Shown here: in pieces, positions 1-7,782 of the stretch
How positions within the stretch are numbered: the stretch's first letter is position 1
Layout: each line of letters starts with the position of its first letter
DNA from: Bacillota bacterium
GTDB lineage: Bacteria; Bacillota; Clostridia; Christensenellales; Aristaeellaceae
Assembly: GCA_023392515.1 (NCBI GenBank)
Contig: JAEVYX010000057.1
Location: 1-64,000 of the forward strand
DNA length: 64,000 nt
Direction of reading: 5' to 3'
Notes under the pieces: generated by a model
The model's database searches: none
Seen by the model: the letters and a program-made list of their open reading frames with translations, nothing else
Told to the model about the DNA's origin: nothing
Translations under genes and position numbers: made by a program

Positions 1-18
1 AAAGAGGGGGCGTCAACC

Positions 19-147
19 ATGGAACGGGACCGCCAACGCATGGACAGAAAGCGCAAAGCAAAATCCGCCTTAGGAAAGTTCGCCGTTTTTTTAATCGTAT
101 TGGGGCTGGCTGTGCTTGCTTTTGCCGTTGTGGGAAGCACGCGGTAA
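19..147 (+). CDS. small single-span membrane protein (or C-terminal tail of a longer one)
   Basis: A 42-residue reading frame. It starts with a very basic stretch (RDRQRMDRKRKAK) and continues with one strongly hydrophobic segment of about 20 residues (FAVFLIVLGLAVLAFAVV), ending GSTR. An AGAGGGGG sequence lies about 8 nt before the ATG and would serve as a ribosome binding site. The frame is also open upstream to the window edge, so the same residues could be the end of a longer protein. Topology would be N-in with a single membrane span. I do not recognise the family. It could be a small SecE-like or stress membrane peptide, but nothing beyond charge and hydrophobicity supports that. Confidence 0.45.
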   Translation: MERDRQRMDRKRKAKSALGKFAVFLIVLGLAVLAFAVVGSTR

Positions 148-492
148 CAAAGGCTGCTCCAAATGAGGAAAGGCGACTATCCTTGATCTGGATTTATGAT
201 GGCGCAGAACCTGCTATACGCAAAAGTGCGCCGTTTTTCAGCCCAGATAGCGACACACGCGGGCGCGTGTATATCACAAAATTGGGAAGCGGCTACGTAT
301 AAGGGACGGAGTGTTGCATTGTGCATGGACATGCTGGAAAACGCGAGAAGCAGGCTTGAGCTGTTTGTACGTGTTGGACACACACGGATCGGTGGACGGG
401 AGCAAACTCGGCGAGGTGCATCACATCGGGGTTTCAAACGAAGACGTTTGAAAAAAAGATAAAAAAAAGCGCTTTTTATAGCGGAAAAACTA
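148..492. other. stretch without a recognisable gene
   Basis: About 345 nt with no frame that has both a ribosome binding site and plausible composition. It holds a 7-bp GC-rich dyad near 254-269 (ACACGCG/CGCGTGT) and a perfect 9-bp inverted repeat at 432-453 (TTTCAAACG, loop AAGA, CGTTTGAAA). The repeat is followed by an A-rich run instead of a T-tract on the + strand. The repeat may end the upstream transcript weakly or act as a spacer before the ribosomal promoter. An arginine-rich frame at 196-462 was considered and rejected. Confidence 0.4.
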
Positions 493-521
493 TTGCAAAC
501 CTTCCAAACATGTTATATACT
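493..521 (+). promoter_or_regulatory. sigma-A promoter of the S10-spc ribosomal operon
   Basis: TTGCAA at 493-498 and TATACT at 516-521 are separated by exactly 17 bp. The predicted transcription start is near 528, giving a 5' leader of about 160 nt before rpsJ. No other promoter of this quality occurs between here and the terminator after rpmJ. Confidence 0.7.
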
Positions 522-527
522 TATGAA

Positions 528-690
528 GTTGTCTGTCCAAGGGATGAAGTGGTAAGTTGCCGCCAGGCCAAGCGGGTAATTATCATGGACCAGCCCGGGA
601 ATCGGGCGACGGACTTAAGCCATAGGTCGTCGCAGCTTGTATAGGCACGCACGGCCGAGTGTACTTGAGAACGAACAAGGAGGGTATGAA
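528..690 (+). promoter_or_regulatory. structured 5' leader of the S10 operon
   Basis: A leader of about 160 nt ends in the rpsJ ribosome binding site AAGGAGGG at 677-684. Two adjacent stems are visible. The first is GCCCG/CGGGC at 593-607 with loop GGAAT. The second pairs GCGAC and GAC around 606-614 with GTCGTCGC near 626-633, with one bulged G. They share two bases at 606-607, so they cannot both form completely. S10 operon leaders in other bacteria bind L4 for feedback. Whether this leader does so is inference only. Confidence 0.4.
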
Positions 691-999
691 ATGGCCAGCC
701 AGAAAATCCGCATCAAGCTCAAGGCGTACGAGCATCAACTGATTGACCAGTCGGCGGAGCGGATCGTTGATACCGCAAAGCGGACGGGTGCTCGTGTGTC
801 CGGTCCCATCCCCCTTCCCACTGAGAAGGAAATCGTCACCATTTTGCGCGCGCCCCACAAGTATAAAGACAGCCGCGAGCAATTTGAGATGCGCACCCAC
901 AAGCGCCTGATCGACATCTTAAACCCCACCCCCCGTACCGTGGACGCCATGATGAAGCTCGATCTTCCTGCTGGTGTCGAAATTGAAATCAAGCTGTAA
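691..999 (+). CDS. rpsJ: 30S ribosomal protein S10
   Basis: 102 residues, the usual length for bacterial S10, beginning MASQKIRIKLKAYEH. S10 is a 30S head protein and, as NusE, also part of transcription antitermination complexes. The loop segment GARVSGPIPLPTEKEI is the S10 signature region. The ATG at 691 was chosen over an in-frame upstream start because AAGGAGGG lies 6 nt before it and homology begins at this Met. It is the first gene of the long ribosomal operon and is followed after 27 nt by rplC. Confidence 0.98.
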   Translation: MASQKIRIKLKAYEHQLIDQSAERIVDTAKRTGARVSGPIPLPTEKEIVTILRAPHKYKDSREQFEMRTHKRLIDILNPTPRTVDAMMKLDLPAGVEIEIKL

Positions 1000-1026
1000 G
1001 GCGGAAAGCAGGAGGTGCAAAAAATC

Positions 1027-1668
1027 ATGAAAAAAGCAATCGTGGGCAAGAAAATCGGCATGACCCAGATCTTTACGAAAGAGGGTCACCTTGTGCCGGT
1101 TACCGTGATCGAAGCGGGCCCCTGCACGGTCGTGCAGAAGAAAACCATGGAAAAGGACGGCTATGAGGCCGTTCAGGTGGGTTTTGATACCTTGGCCGAA
1201 AACCGGGCCAAGAAACTGCTCAACAAGCCGGAGGCCGGCCATTACAAAAAGGCAGGCACGGTTCCCTGCCGTACTTTGCGGGAATTGCGCCTGGAGAATT
1301 CCGCTTCCTTTGAAGTTGGTCAGCAGATCAAAGCGGATGTATTCGCCGAGGGCGACAAAATTGACGTGGTTGGCACCAGCAAGGGCCACGGTTTTACCGG
1401 CGCCATCTACCGCTGGAATCAGCACACCGGCCCCATGGCCCACGGCTCCAAGTATCATAGGGGCGTAGGTTCCATGAGCGCCAATACCGACCCCGCCCGC
1501 GTGTTCAAAAACAAGCGCATGCCCGGCCATTACGGCGTGGAGCGCGTGACCATTCAGAACTTGGAGATCGTTCAAGTGGATGCGGAGCGGAATCTGCTCC
1601 TGGTCCGCGGCGCCGTACCCGGCCCCAATGGCGGCGTGCTTCTGGTCCGCAATACGGTGAAGGCCTGA
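1027..1668 (+). CDS. rplC: 50S ribosomal protein L3
   Basis: 213 residues starting MKKAIVGKKIGMTQIF, the typical L3 start. L3 is an early-assembly 23S rRNA binder near the peptidyl transferase centre. The conserved KGHGFTGAIYRW segment and the following NQHTGPMAHGSKYHR loop, which reaches toward the active site, are both present. A GTG at 1015 is in frame, but it lies within the ribosome binding site AGGAGGTG, so the ATG at 1027 is preferred. Order rpsJ-rplC-rplD-rplW-rplB is the standard S10 block. Confidence 0.98.
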   Translation: MKKAIVGKKIGMTQIFTKEGHLVPVTVIEAGPCTVVQKKTMEKDGYEAVQVGFDTLAENRAKKLLNKPEAGHYKKAGTVPCRTLRELRLENSASFEVGQQIKADVFAEGDKIDVVGTSKGHGFTGAIYRWNQHTGPMAHGSKYHRGVGSMSANTDPARVFKNKRMPGHYGVERVTIQNLEIVQVDAERNLLLVRGAVPGPNGGVLLVRNTVKA

Positions 1669-1695
1669 GCCTGTGTGAAGGAGGATATCGTCAAC

Positions 1696-2322
1696 ATGCC
1701 TAAGACTGCTCTGTATAACATGGAAGGCGCGGCCATCGGCGAAATAGAATTGAGCGATGAAATTTTCGCTGCGGAAATTCATACAGCCGCCATGCATCTG
1801 GTCGTCCGTTCCATTTTGGCCAATCAGCGCCAGGGCACCCAAAGCGCGCTGACCCGCGGCGAAGTCCGTGGCGGCGGCCGCAAGATCTACCGTCAGAAGG
1901 GCACCGGTAATGCCCGGCATCATGGCAATCGGGCGCCTCAGTTCCGCCATGGCGGCGTGGTGTTCGCTCCCAAGCCCCGGGATTATACGGTGAATGTACC
2001 CCGCAAAGTGCGCCGCCTCGCCTTTAAAAGCGCTTTGACGGCCAAGCTCAACGCAGGGGAAATCATCGTGGTTGATCAAATAACCCTGTCCGAAGCCAAA
2101 ACGAAACTGGTGGCCAACATGCTCAAAAAGCTGGGCGTGGAAAAAACCGCCATGATGGTTTTGCCCAAGCCTGATGAAACGGTTGTCCGGGCTGCCCGGA
2201 ACATTGAAAACCTGCAAACCGCGTACGTCAATACCCTCAACGTATACGACATTCTGCGCGCCGGCAAGATCATCCTCACCAAAGAAGCCACAAAGAGCGT
2301 TGAGGAGGTGTACGCGCAATGA
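1696..2322 (+). CDS. rplD: 50S ribosomal protein L4
   Basis: 208 residues from MPKTALYNMEG. L4 binds 23S rRNA and lines the nascent-peptide exit tunnel with an extended loop. That basic loop is seen in RGGGRKIYRQKGTGNARH and RAPQFRHGG. In some bacteria L4 also represses its own operon. AAGGAGGAT ends 10 nt before the chosen ATG; an in-frame GTG at 1675 lies upstream of this site and is not used. The 3' end overlaps rplW by 4 nt (ATGA), which indicates translational coupling. Confidence 0.97.
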   Translation: MPKTALYNMEGAAIGEIELSDEIFAAEIHTAAMHLVVRSILANQRQGTQSALTRGEVRGGGRKIYRQKGTGNARHHGNRAPQFRHGGVVFAPKPRDYTVNVPRKVRRLAFKSALTAKLNAGEIIVVDQITLSEAKTKLVANMLKKLGVEKTAMMVLPKPDETVVRAARNIENLQTAYVNTLNVYDILRAGKIILTKEATKSVEEVYAQ

Positions 2323-2624
2323 AAGATCCCCATGACGTCATTTTGCGCCCGGTGCTGACGGAAAAAGCCTATGATGGCATCGGCGAAAAGCGCTATGTAT
2401 TTGAAGTAGCCCCCAGCGCCAACAAGACTGAGATCAAGCAGGCCCTGGAAACAATCTTCAAAGACGACGGCATCCAGGTGGAAAAGGTCAACACCATGCG
2501 CACCCTTGGCAAGATCAAGCGGCAGGGCAAATACTCCGGCCGTACTCCGGAAATCAAAAAGGCCTATGTAATTCTCAAGAAGGATTCGAAACCCATCCAA
2601 TTCTTTGAGGGCATGGCCCAGTAA
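2319..2624 (+). CDS. rplW: 50S ribosomal protein L23
   Basis: 101 residues, MKDPHDVILRPVLTEKAYD at the start and YVILKKD near the end, as in bacterial L23. L23 sits at the tunnel exit and docks trigger factor and SRP. The gene starts inside the last codons of rplD. Its internal sequence GKIKRQGKYSGRTPEIKKA is the rRNA-binding hairpin. It is followed by rplB after a 19-nt gap containing a GGAGG site. Confidence 0.97.
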   Translation: MKDPHDVILRPVLTEKAYDGIGEKRYVFEVAPSANKTEIKQALETIFKDDGIQVEKVNTMRTLGKIKRQGKYSGRTPEIKKAYVILKKDSKPIQFFEGMAQ

Positions 2625-2643
2625 AGCAGGGAGGACAAGAACC

Positions 2644-3477
2644 ATGGCTATCCGTCTTTATAAGCCGACTTCGCCCGCCCGGCGCTTTATGTCGGTGCTG
2701 ACGTATGAGGAGATCACCAAGAAGGCTCCTGAGAAGTCCTTGGTGGAATACCTCAAAAAGAACGCCGGCCGTAATAAACAGGGCAAGATCACCGTTCGCC
2801 ATCAGGGCGGCGGAAACAAGATCAAGTACCGTCTGATCGACTTTAAGCGCAATAAGCTGGACATCCCTGCGAAGGTGGCTGCCATCGAATACGATCCGAA
2901 TCGTTCCGCTTTCATCGCGCTTCTGTTCTACGCCGACGGCGAAAAACGCTACATCCTGGCCCCTCAGGGCCTGCGCGTCGGCGACACGGTACTCAGCGGG
3001 GAGAACGCCGATATCAAGCCGGGCAACACGCTGCCCATCGGCAACATCCCGGTTGGTACGCTGATCCACAACGTGGAGTTGAAGCCCGGCCGCGGCGGCC
3101 AGCTGGTACGCTCTGCAGGGCTCAGTGCTCAACTGATGGCCAAGGAAGGCGCTTATGCCCAGGTGCGTCTGCCTTCCGGCGAAGTCCGCCACATTCCCAT
3201 GAATGCCAAGGCAACCATCGGCACCGTTGGCAACAGCGATCATGAGAACGTCAGGATCGGTAAAGCGGGCCGCGTGCGCCACATGGGCATCCGCCCCACT
3301 GTCCGCGGCGTGGTTATGAACCCCTGCGACCACCCCCACGGCGGCGGCGAAGGCAAATCCCCTGTTGGTATGCCCGCTCCTGTAACCCCCTGGGGCAAGA
3401 CCGCGTTGGGCCTCAAAACCCGCAAGCACAAGAAATATTCCAACAAATTTATTGTCAAGCGCGCGGGCAGCAAGTGA
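2644..3477 (+). CDS. rplB: 50S ribosomal protein L2
   Basis: 277 residues from MAIRLYKPTSPARRF. L2 is one of the most conserved 50S proteins and is needed for subunit association and peptidyl transfer. The C-terminal signature VMNPCDHPHGGGEGKSP is intact, followed by GLKTRK. An earlier in-frame ATG at 2605 lies within rplW. The ATG at 2644 has AGGGAGGA upstream and matches the family start. Length equals the usual 275-280 residues. Confidence 0.98.
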   Translation: MAIRLYKPTSPARRFMSVLTYEEITKKAPEKSLVEYLKKNAGRNKQGKITVRHQGGGNKIKYRLIDFKRNKLDIPAKVAAIEYDPNRSAFIALLFYADGEKRYILAPQGLRVGDTVLSGENADIKPGNTLPIGNIPVGTLIHNVELKPGRGGQLVRSAGLSAQLMAKEGAYAQVRLPSGEVRHIPMNAKATIGTVGNSDHENVRIGKAGRVRHMGIRPTVRGVVMNPCDHPHGGGEGKSPVGMPAPVTPWGKTALGLKTRKHKKYSNKFIVKRAGSK

Positions 3478-3510
3478 CCGCGGATTCCATAGGAAGGAGG
3501 CATAAACCCC

Positions 3511-3789
3511 ATGAGCCGTTCCATCAAAAAAGGACCTTTTGTCAACGATGCTTTGATGAAGCGCGTTGTCGGCATGAACACCTCCGGCAAAAAGAGTGTG
3601 GTGAAGACCTGGTCCCGGGCGTCTACCATCTTCCCGGAGTTTGTGGGCCATACCATTGCCGTACATGACGGCCGCAAACATGTGCCAGTATACGTCACCG
3701 AGGATATGGTAGGTCACAAGCTCGGTGAATTCGCCCCCACCCGGACCTTCCGGGGCCACGCCGGCGAAAAAGCCACAGCCCGGAAGTAA
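3511..3789 (+). CDS. rpsS: 30S ribosomal protein S19
   Basis: 92 residues, MSRSIKKGPFVNDALMKRV at the start, a textbook S19. It forms a complex with S13 in the 30S head and contacts tRNA. The conserved HDGRKHVPVYVTEDMVGHK and GEFAPTRTF segments are present. A long AGGAAGGAGG ribosome binding site lies at about 3491-3500. The preceding gap of 33 nt is the longest since rplC but holds no terminator. Confidence 0.98.
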   Translation: MSRSIKKGPFVNDALMKRVVGMNTSGKKSVVKTWSRASTIFPEFVGHTIAVHDGRKHVPVYVTEDMVGHKLGEFAPTRTFRGHAGEKATARK

Positions 3790-3808
3790 AGGGAAGGAGT
3801 GACAAGCT

Positions 3809-4192
3809 ATGGCAACCCGTTCCAAGGAAAAGGCCGCGGCCCGCAAGGCTGGCGCCGATAAACGGCCCAAGGCCCACGCGAAATATATCCGCATCTCCTC
3901 CCGTAAGGTGAAAATCGTCATCGATCTGATCCGGGGCAAGAAGGTGGATGAAGCCTTGGCCATTCTCATGTACACGCCCAAGGCGGCGTCCCCCGTGGTG
4001 GAAAAGCTGCTCAACAGCGCCATTGCCAACGCGGTGAACAACCAGGAGATGGACCGCAACACCCTGTACGTAGCGGAAATCTACGCCAATCCGGGCCCCA
4101 CGCTCAAACGATTTGTGGCCCGCAGCCGGGGCAGCGCGTCTCCTATGCTCAAGCGCACCAGCCACATTAGCGTGGTGCTGGACCAAAAGTAA
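3809..4192 (+). CDS. rplV: 50S ribosomal protein L22
   Basis: 127 residues. L22 binds 23S rRNA and its beta hairpin lines the exit tunnel. The core begins at AKYIRISSRKVKIVIDLIRG and ends with TSHISVVLDQK. Compared with the usual 110 or so residues there is an N-terminal basic extension, ATRSKEKAAARKAGADKRPK. The start at 3809 is supported by AAGGAG at about 3794-3799, so the extension appears genuine; similar extensions occur in other clostridial L22 proteins. Confidence 0.96.
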   Translation: MATRSKEKAAARKAGADKRPKAHAKYIRISSRKVKIVIDLIRGKKVDEALAILMYTPKAASPVVEKLLNSAIANAVNNQEMDRNTLYVAEIYANPGPTLKRFVARSRGSASPMLKRTSHISVVLDQK

Positions 4193-4210
4193 TCCGAGGG
4201 AGGTTTTTCC

Positions 4211-4885
4211 ATGGGCCAGAAGGTAAATCCGCACGGCGCGCGCGTCGGTGTGATCTTTGACTGGAGCACCCGCTGGTACGCCGGCAAAAAGGATTTCGCG
4301 AACAACCTCGTGGAGGATTATAAGCTTCGCGAGATGCTGAAGAAGAAATACTATGCGACCGGTATCAGCCGCATTGATATCGAACGCAGCGCCAACCGTT
4401 TGACGGTTAACATCTTTACCGCCAAGCCCGGCATGATTATCGGCCGCGGCGGCGCGGGGATCGAAGCGCTGAAGAAGGATATCGAGCAGTTCCTGGGCCG
4501 GCCTGCCAACCTGAACGTGCTGGAGATCAAGCAGCCCGATCTGGATGCCCAACTGACGGCAGAAAATATCGCCCAGCAGTTGGAAAAGCGCATCAGCTTC
4601 CGCCGGGCCATGAAGCAGAGTCTGCAGCGGGCAATGCGCGGCGGCGCCAAGGGCATTAAGACCTGCGTCAGCGGTCGGTTAGGCGGCGCGGATATCGCAC
4701 GTACCGAGCATTATCATGAAGGGTCTATTCCCCTTCAGACGCTTCGGGCCAATATCGACTATGGCTTTGCCGAAGCCAAGACCACCTATGGCCGCTTGGG
4801 CGTTAAGGTATGGATCTACAAGGGCCAAATCCTGCCCAAGGCCAAGAAATCCCCGGCGGCTGCCCGGAGCGAAGGAGGCAAATAA
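4211..4885 (+). CDS. rpsC: 30S ribosomal protein S3
   Basis: 224 residues beginning MGQKVNPHGARVGVIFDW. S3 lies at the mRNA entry channel and contributes to helicase activity. A type II KH domain is visible around residues 75-90 (IIGRGGAGIEALK), followed by the S3 C-terminal domain containing GRLGGADIARTEHYHEGSIP. Length matches the family. The ribosome binding site is GGGAGG just upstream. rplP follows after 3 nt. Confidence 0.98.
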   Translation: MGQKVNPHGARVGVIFDWSTRWYAGKKDFANNLVEDYKLREMLKKKYYATGISRIDIERSANRLTVNIFTAKPGMIIGRGGAGIEALKKDIEQFLGRPANLNVLEIKQPDLDAQLTAENIAQQLEKRISFRRAMKQSLQRAMRGGAKGIKTCVSGRLGGADIARTEHYHEGSIPLQTLRANIDYGFAEAKTTYGRLGVKVWIYKGQILPKAKKSPAAARSEGGK

Positions 4886-4888
4886 CCC

Positions 4889-5329
4889 ATGTTGATGCCG
4901 AAAAGAGTGAAGCGGCGGCGGGTCTTCCGCGGTCGCATGAAGGGTAAGGCTACCCGAGGCAACTTCCTGGCTTACGGGGAGTTTGGCCTTGTGGCTACCG
5001 AACCCGCTTGGGTGACCAGCCAGCAGATTGAGGCTGCACGTATCGCACTGACCCGTTATACCAAGCGCGGTGGTCAGGTGTGGATCAAAATTTTCCCCGA
5101 TAAGCCCGTTACCGAAAAACCCGCCGAGACCCGCATGGGTTCCGGTAAAGGTTCACCGGAATACTGGGTCGCAGTGGTAAAGCCCGGCCGGGTGCTCTTT
5201 GAGATTGCAGGCGTTCCTGAACAGGATGCCCGTGAAGCTCTCCGTCTGGCAGGCCATAAACTGCCCATCAAAACCAAATTCCTCCAACGCGAGGAGAAAA
5301 ACATCGAAGCGGGTGGTGAAAGCAAATGA
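4889..5329 (+). CDS. rplP: 50S ribosomal protein L16
   Basis: 146 residues, MLMPKRVKRRRVFRGRMKG at the start. L16 organises the A site of the 50S subunit. Conserved segments RIALTRYTKRGGQVWIKIFP and MGSGKGSPEYWVAVVKPG are present. Two starts (4889 and 4895) are possible; the first matches the family MLxPKRVK pattern and sits 10 nt from GGAGG. The stop overlaps rpmC by ATGA. Confidence 0.97.
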   Translation: MLMPKRVKRRRVFRGRMKGKATRGNFLAYGEFGLVATEPAWVTSQQIEAARIALTRYTKRGGQVWIKIFPDKPVTEKPAETRMGSGKGSPEYWVAVVKPGRVLFEIAGVPEQDAREALRLAGHKLPIKTKFLQREEKNIEAGGESK

Positions 5330-5523
5330 AGGCCAGCGAATTTGCCGCTATGAATCCCCTTCAGCTCAACGACAAAATCACGGAACTTAAAAGCGAGCTG
5401 TTCACCCTTCGTTTCCAGCTTGCCACCGGACAGTTGCAAAACACAATGCAGATCGTTTCTGTCAAGCGGGATATCGCCCGGGCGAAGACGGTGCTGCGTC
5501 AGCTGGAACAAAAACAGGCGTAA
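5326..5523 (+). CDS. rpmC: 50S ribosomal protein L29
   Basis: 65 residues, two-helix L29: MKASEFAAMNPLQLNDKI, then LRFQLATGQLQNTMQI and VKRDIARAKTVL. L29 lies near the tunnel exit beside L23. Its start overlaps the rplP stop by 4 nt, and rpsQ follows after 28 nt. Confidence 0.96.
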   Translation: MKASEFAAMNPLQLNDKITELKSELFTLRFQLATGQLQNTMQIVSVKRDIARAKTVLRQLEQKQA

Positions 5524-5551
5524 CAAGACGCGAAAGGAGGCAGCCGTTCCA

Positions 5552-5812
5552 ATGTCCGAACAAAGAGGAATCCGCAAAAGCCGCGTGGGCGTGGTCGTTA
5601 GCGACAAGATGGATAAAACCATTGTAATCACAATCAAGACCCGTGTCCGCCATCCGCTGTACGGCAAAATCATGAACCAGACCAGCAAGCTGAAAGCCCA
5701 CGATGAAAACAACGAATGCGGTATCGGCGATACCGTGCGCGTCATGGAAACAAGGCCGCTGAGCCGCGACAAACGCTGGCGCCTGGTGGAGATCATCGAA
5801 AAGGCGAAGTGA
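5552..5812 (+). CDS. rpsQ: 30S ribosomal protein S17
   Basis: 86 residues from MSEQRGIRKSRVGVVVSDK. S17 is an OB-fold primary binder of 16S rRNA. DKTIVITIKTRVRHPLYGKI and the GDTVRVMETRPLSRDKRWRL block are characteristic. The ATG at 5552 is preferred to upstream in-frame starts because AAAGGAGG lies at about 5533-5540 and homology starts here. Confidence 0.97.
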   Translation: MSEQRGIRKSRVGVVVSDKMDKTIVITIKTRVRHPLYGKIMNQTSKLKAHDENNECGIGDTVRVMETRPLSRDKRWRLVEIIEKAK

Positions 5813-5837
5813 GCCGTCGTAAAGGAGGAGACCCCCT

Positions 5838-6206
5838 ATGATCCAGCCGCAAACGCGACTGAAGGTCGCCGACAATTCCGGCGCCAAGGAAATTATGTGC
5901 ATCCGCGTGCTTGGCGGTTCTTTTCGCCGGGATGGGTCCATTGGCGACATCATCGTGGCTAGCGTAAAAACCGCCACCCCCGGCGGAACGGTGAAAAAGG
6001 GCGACGTAGTCAAGGCTGTTATTGTGCGCATGCGCAAACAAAAACGCCGCCCGGATGGCAGCTATATCAGGTTTGACGATAATGCCGCCGTCATCGTTAA
6101 CGATCAGAAAATGCCTCGGGGCACCCGTATCTTTGGACCCGTGGCCCGTGAGCTGCGCGAGAAAGACTTTATGAAGATTGTCTCGCTCGCTCCGGAAGTT
6201 CTATAA
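5838..6206 (+). CDS. rplN: 50S ribosomal protein L14
   Basis: 122 residues, the exact family length, starting MIQPQTRLKVADNSGAKEIM. L14 forms intersubunit bridge B8. The conserved KKGDVVKAVIVR and ARELREKDFMKIVSLAPEVL segments are present. AAAGGAGGAG precedes the ATG. Confidence 0.98.
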   Translation: MIQPQTRLKVADNSGAKEIMCIRVLGGSFRRDGSIGDIIVASVKTATPGGTVKKGDVVKAVIVRMRKQKRRPDGSYIRFDDNAAVIVNDQKMPRGTRIFGPVARELREKDFMKIVSLAPEVL

Positions 6207-6221
6207 GGAGGTGGGACGATT

Positions 6222-6557
6222 ATGCATGTCCGCTCAAAAGATCAGGTCGTCGTCATCTCCGGTGACGACAAGGGTAAAAAAGGCAAGATTTTGACCGCAT
6301 ATCCCAAGACCGGCAAGGTTGTTGTGGAAGGCGTAGCCATCGTCACCAAGCATCAGAAGCCTCGCAGACAAGGTGAGCCTGGTGGCATCCTGCACAAGGA
6401 AAGCGCCATTAACGCTTCCAATGTGATGCTGATCTGCCCCAAGTGCGGCGCGGCTACCCGCGTAGGCCATGTGGCAGACGTAGTGGAAAAGGATGACGGT
6501 ACCAAGGCAAAGAAAATGGTCCGCATGTGCAAAAAGTGCAAGGCCAAGATTGACTGA
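6222..6557 (+). CDS. rplX: 50S ribosomal protein L24, four-cysteine form
   Basis: 111 residues. A KOW motif (VVVISGDDKGKKGKILTAYP) occupies the N-terminal part. L24 initiates 50S assembly. The C-terminal part carries two CxxC pairs, C72/C75 and C103/C106 (ICPKCGAATR and MCKKCKAK), which are probably a zinc site. Many bacterial L24 proteins, including that of Bacillus subtilis, lack these cysteines, so this is a C+ form as seen for S14 and L36 in the same operon. rplE begins 20 nt after the stop. Confidence 0.97.
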   Translation: MHVRSKDQVVVISGDDKGKKGKILTAYPKTGKVVVEGVAIVTKHQKPRRQGEPGGILHKESAINASNVMLICPKCGAATRVGHVADVVEKDDGTKAKKMVRMCKKCKAKID

Positions 6558-6577
6558 TGCAGGAGAGGAGACAGCAA

Positions 6578-7120
6578 ATGGCTACCAGAATTCATGAGAA
6601 GTATCTCGCCGAAGCTGTGCCTGCCCTACAGCAGAAATTCGGCTACAAAAACGTCATGGAAATCCCCAGGCTTGAAAAGGTTGTTATCAATATGGGCTTG
6701 GGAGATTGTAAGGACAATGCCAAAGCCATGGAAGCCGCTGTGGCAGAGCTAAATGCCATCGCCGGCCAGAAGGCTCAGATCACAAAAGCCCGCAAGAGTA
6801 TCGCTAACTTCAAAGTCCGCGCGGGCATGAACATTGGCGCAAAGGTCACCATCCGGGGTTCCCGGATGGAAGAGTTCATCGATAAATTGATGAATGTTGC
6901 CCTTCCCCGCGTACGCGACTTCCGCGGCGTTTCCGCCAAGGCCTTTGATGGCCGCGGCAATTACGCTCTGGGCATCCGCGAACAGCTTCTGTTTCCCGAA
7001 ATCGATTACGATAAGGTGGAAAAAATCAGGGGGATGGAAATCATCTTCGTGACCACCGCGAAAACCGATGAGGAATGCATGGAACTGTTACGGCTGCTGG
7101 GCATGCCGTTCGCGCAGTAA
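6578..7120 (+). CDS. rplE: 50S ribosomal protein L5
   Basis: 180 residues from MATRIHEKYLAEAVPALQQKF. L5 binds 5S rRNA and contacts P-site tRNA. Signature blocks PRLEKVVINMGLG, KARKSIANFKVRAGMNIGAKVTI-type sequence and YALGIREQLLFPEI are present. The ATG at 6578 has GGAGAGGAGA upstream; an in-frame ATG at 6557 overlaps the rplX stop and lacks a site. Confidence 0.97.
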   Translation: MATRIHEKYLAEAVPALQQKFGYKNVMEIPRLEKVVINMGLGDCKDNAKAMEAAVAELNAIAGQKAQITKARKSIANFKVRAGMNIGAKVTIRGSRMEEFIDKLMNVALPRVRDFRGVSAKAFDGRGNYALGIREQLLFPEIDYDKVEKIRGMEIIFVTTAKTDEECMELLRLLGMPFAQ

Positions 7121-7139
7121 GGGAAGGAGGAAGAAACAA

Positions 7140-7325
7140 GTGGCCAAGACGAGTATGATCCTCAAACAGCAAAAGACGCCGAAGTTCTCCACCCGCGGGT
7201 ACACCCGCTGCCGCCTGTGCGGCCGCCCCCATTCGGTGCTTCGCAAATATGGCGTCTGCCGCATTTGCTTCAGAGAACTGGCCTATGCTGGCCATATCCC
7301 CGGTGTCCGCAAGGCCAGCTGGTAA
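7140..7325 (+). CDS. rpsZ: 30S ribosomal protein S14, zinc-binding type Z
   Basis: 61 residues with a GTG start preceded by AAGGAGG. Type Z S14 carries a zinc site, seen here as C24, C27, C40 and C43 (CRLC...CRIC). The length and the ending PGVRKASW are exactly those of type Z. The gene lies between rplE and rpsH, the normal spc position. Zinc-free S14 paralogues are usually encoded elsewhere under zinc-repression; none is in this window. Confidence 0.97.
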   Translation: MAKTSMILKQQKTPKFSTRGYTRCRLCGRPHSVLRKYGVCRICFRELAYAGHIPGVRKASW

Positions 7326-7354
7326 GCGGGGAAGAACGGAAGGAGGTTCCACAC

Positions 7355-7756
7355 ATGGTCGTGAATGATCCCATTGCCGATATGCTGACCCGCATCCGTA
7401 ATGCGCAAGTCGCCAAGCATGACGCCATCACGCTGCCGGCGAGCAACCTGAAGAAGGCTCTTGCTAAGATTTTGCTGGCGGAAGGCTATGTCAAATCAGT
7501 CGATTATGTCGACGACGGCATTCAAGGAAATATTAAAATTGTTTTGAAGTATGTCAATGGCAAACAGCAGCCTGTTATCGCCGGCCTCAAGCGTATCAGC
7601 CGGCCGGGCCTGCGTGTGTATGCCCGCTGCGAAGAACTGCCTAAGGTGCTGGGAGGGCTTGGAATTGCCATCATCAGCACTTCCAAGGGCTTAATGACTG
7701 ACAAAGAGGCTCGCAAAAACGCCATGGGCGGCGAAGTGCTGGCCTATATCTGGTAA
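7355..7756 (+). CDS. rpsH: 30S ribosomal protein S8
   Basis: 133 residues, MVVNDPIADMLTRIRNAQ at the start and GGEVLAYIW at the end. S8 binds helix 21 of 16S rRNA and in Escherichia coli represses the spc operon. KRISRPGLRVYARCEELPKV and ISTSKGLMTDKEARK are conserved. AAGGAGG precedes the ATG at 7355; longer upstream frames overlap rpsZ. Confidence 0.97.
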   Translation: MVVNDPIADMLTRIRNAQVAKHDAITLPASNLKKALAKILLAEGYVKSVDYVDDGIQGNIKIVLKYVNGKQQPVIAGLKRISRPGLRVYARCEELPKVLGGLGIAIISTSKGLMTDKEARKNAMGGEVLAYIW

Positions 7757-7782
7757 ACCGACACGTCAATGGAGGTGCGATT

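Noticed and set aside
196..462. 88-codon arginine-rich frame before the S10 promoter
   Set aside because: No ribosome binding site, composition unlike neighbours, and it runs into the inverted repeat and A-rich tract.
919..2319. Long minus-strand open frame of 466 codons across rplC-rplD
   Set aside because: It is opposite two certain ribosomal genes, has no ribosome binding site and its composition is what GC-rich third positions of the + strand genes produce. The same applies to 2575-4062 and 7744-8970 on the minus strand.
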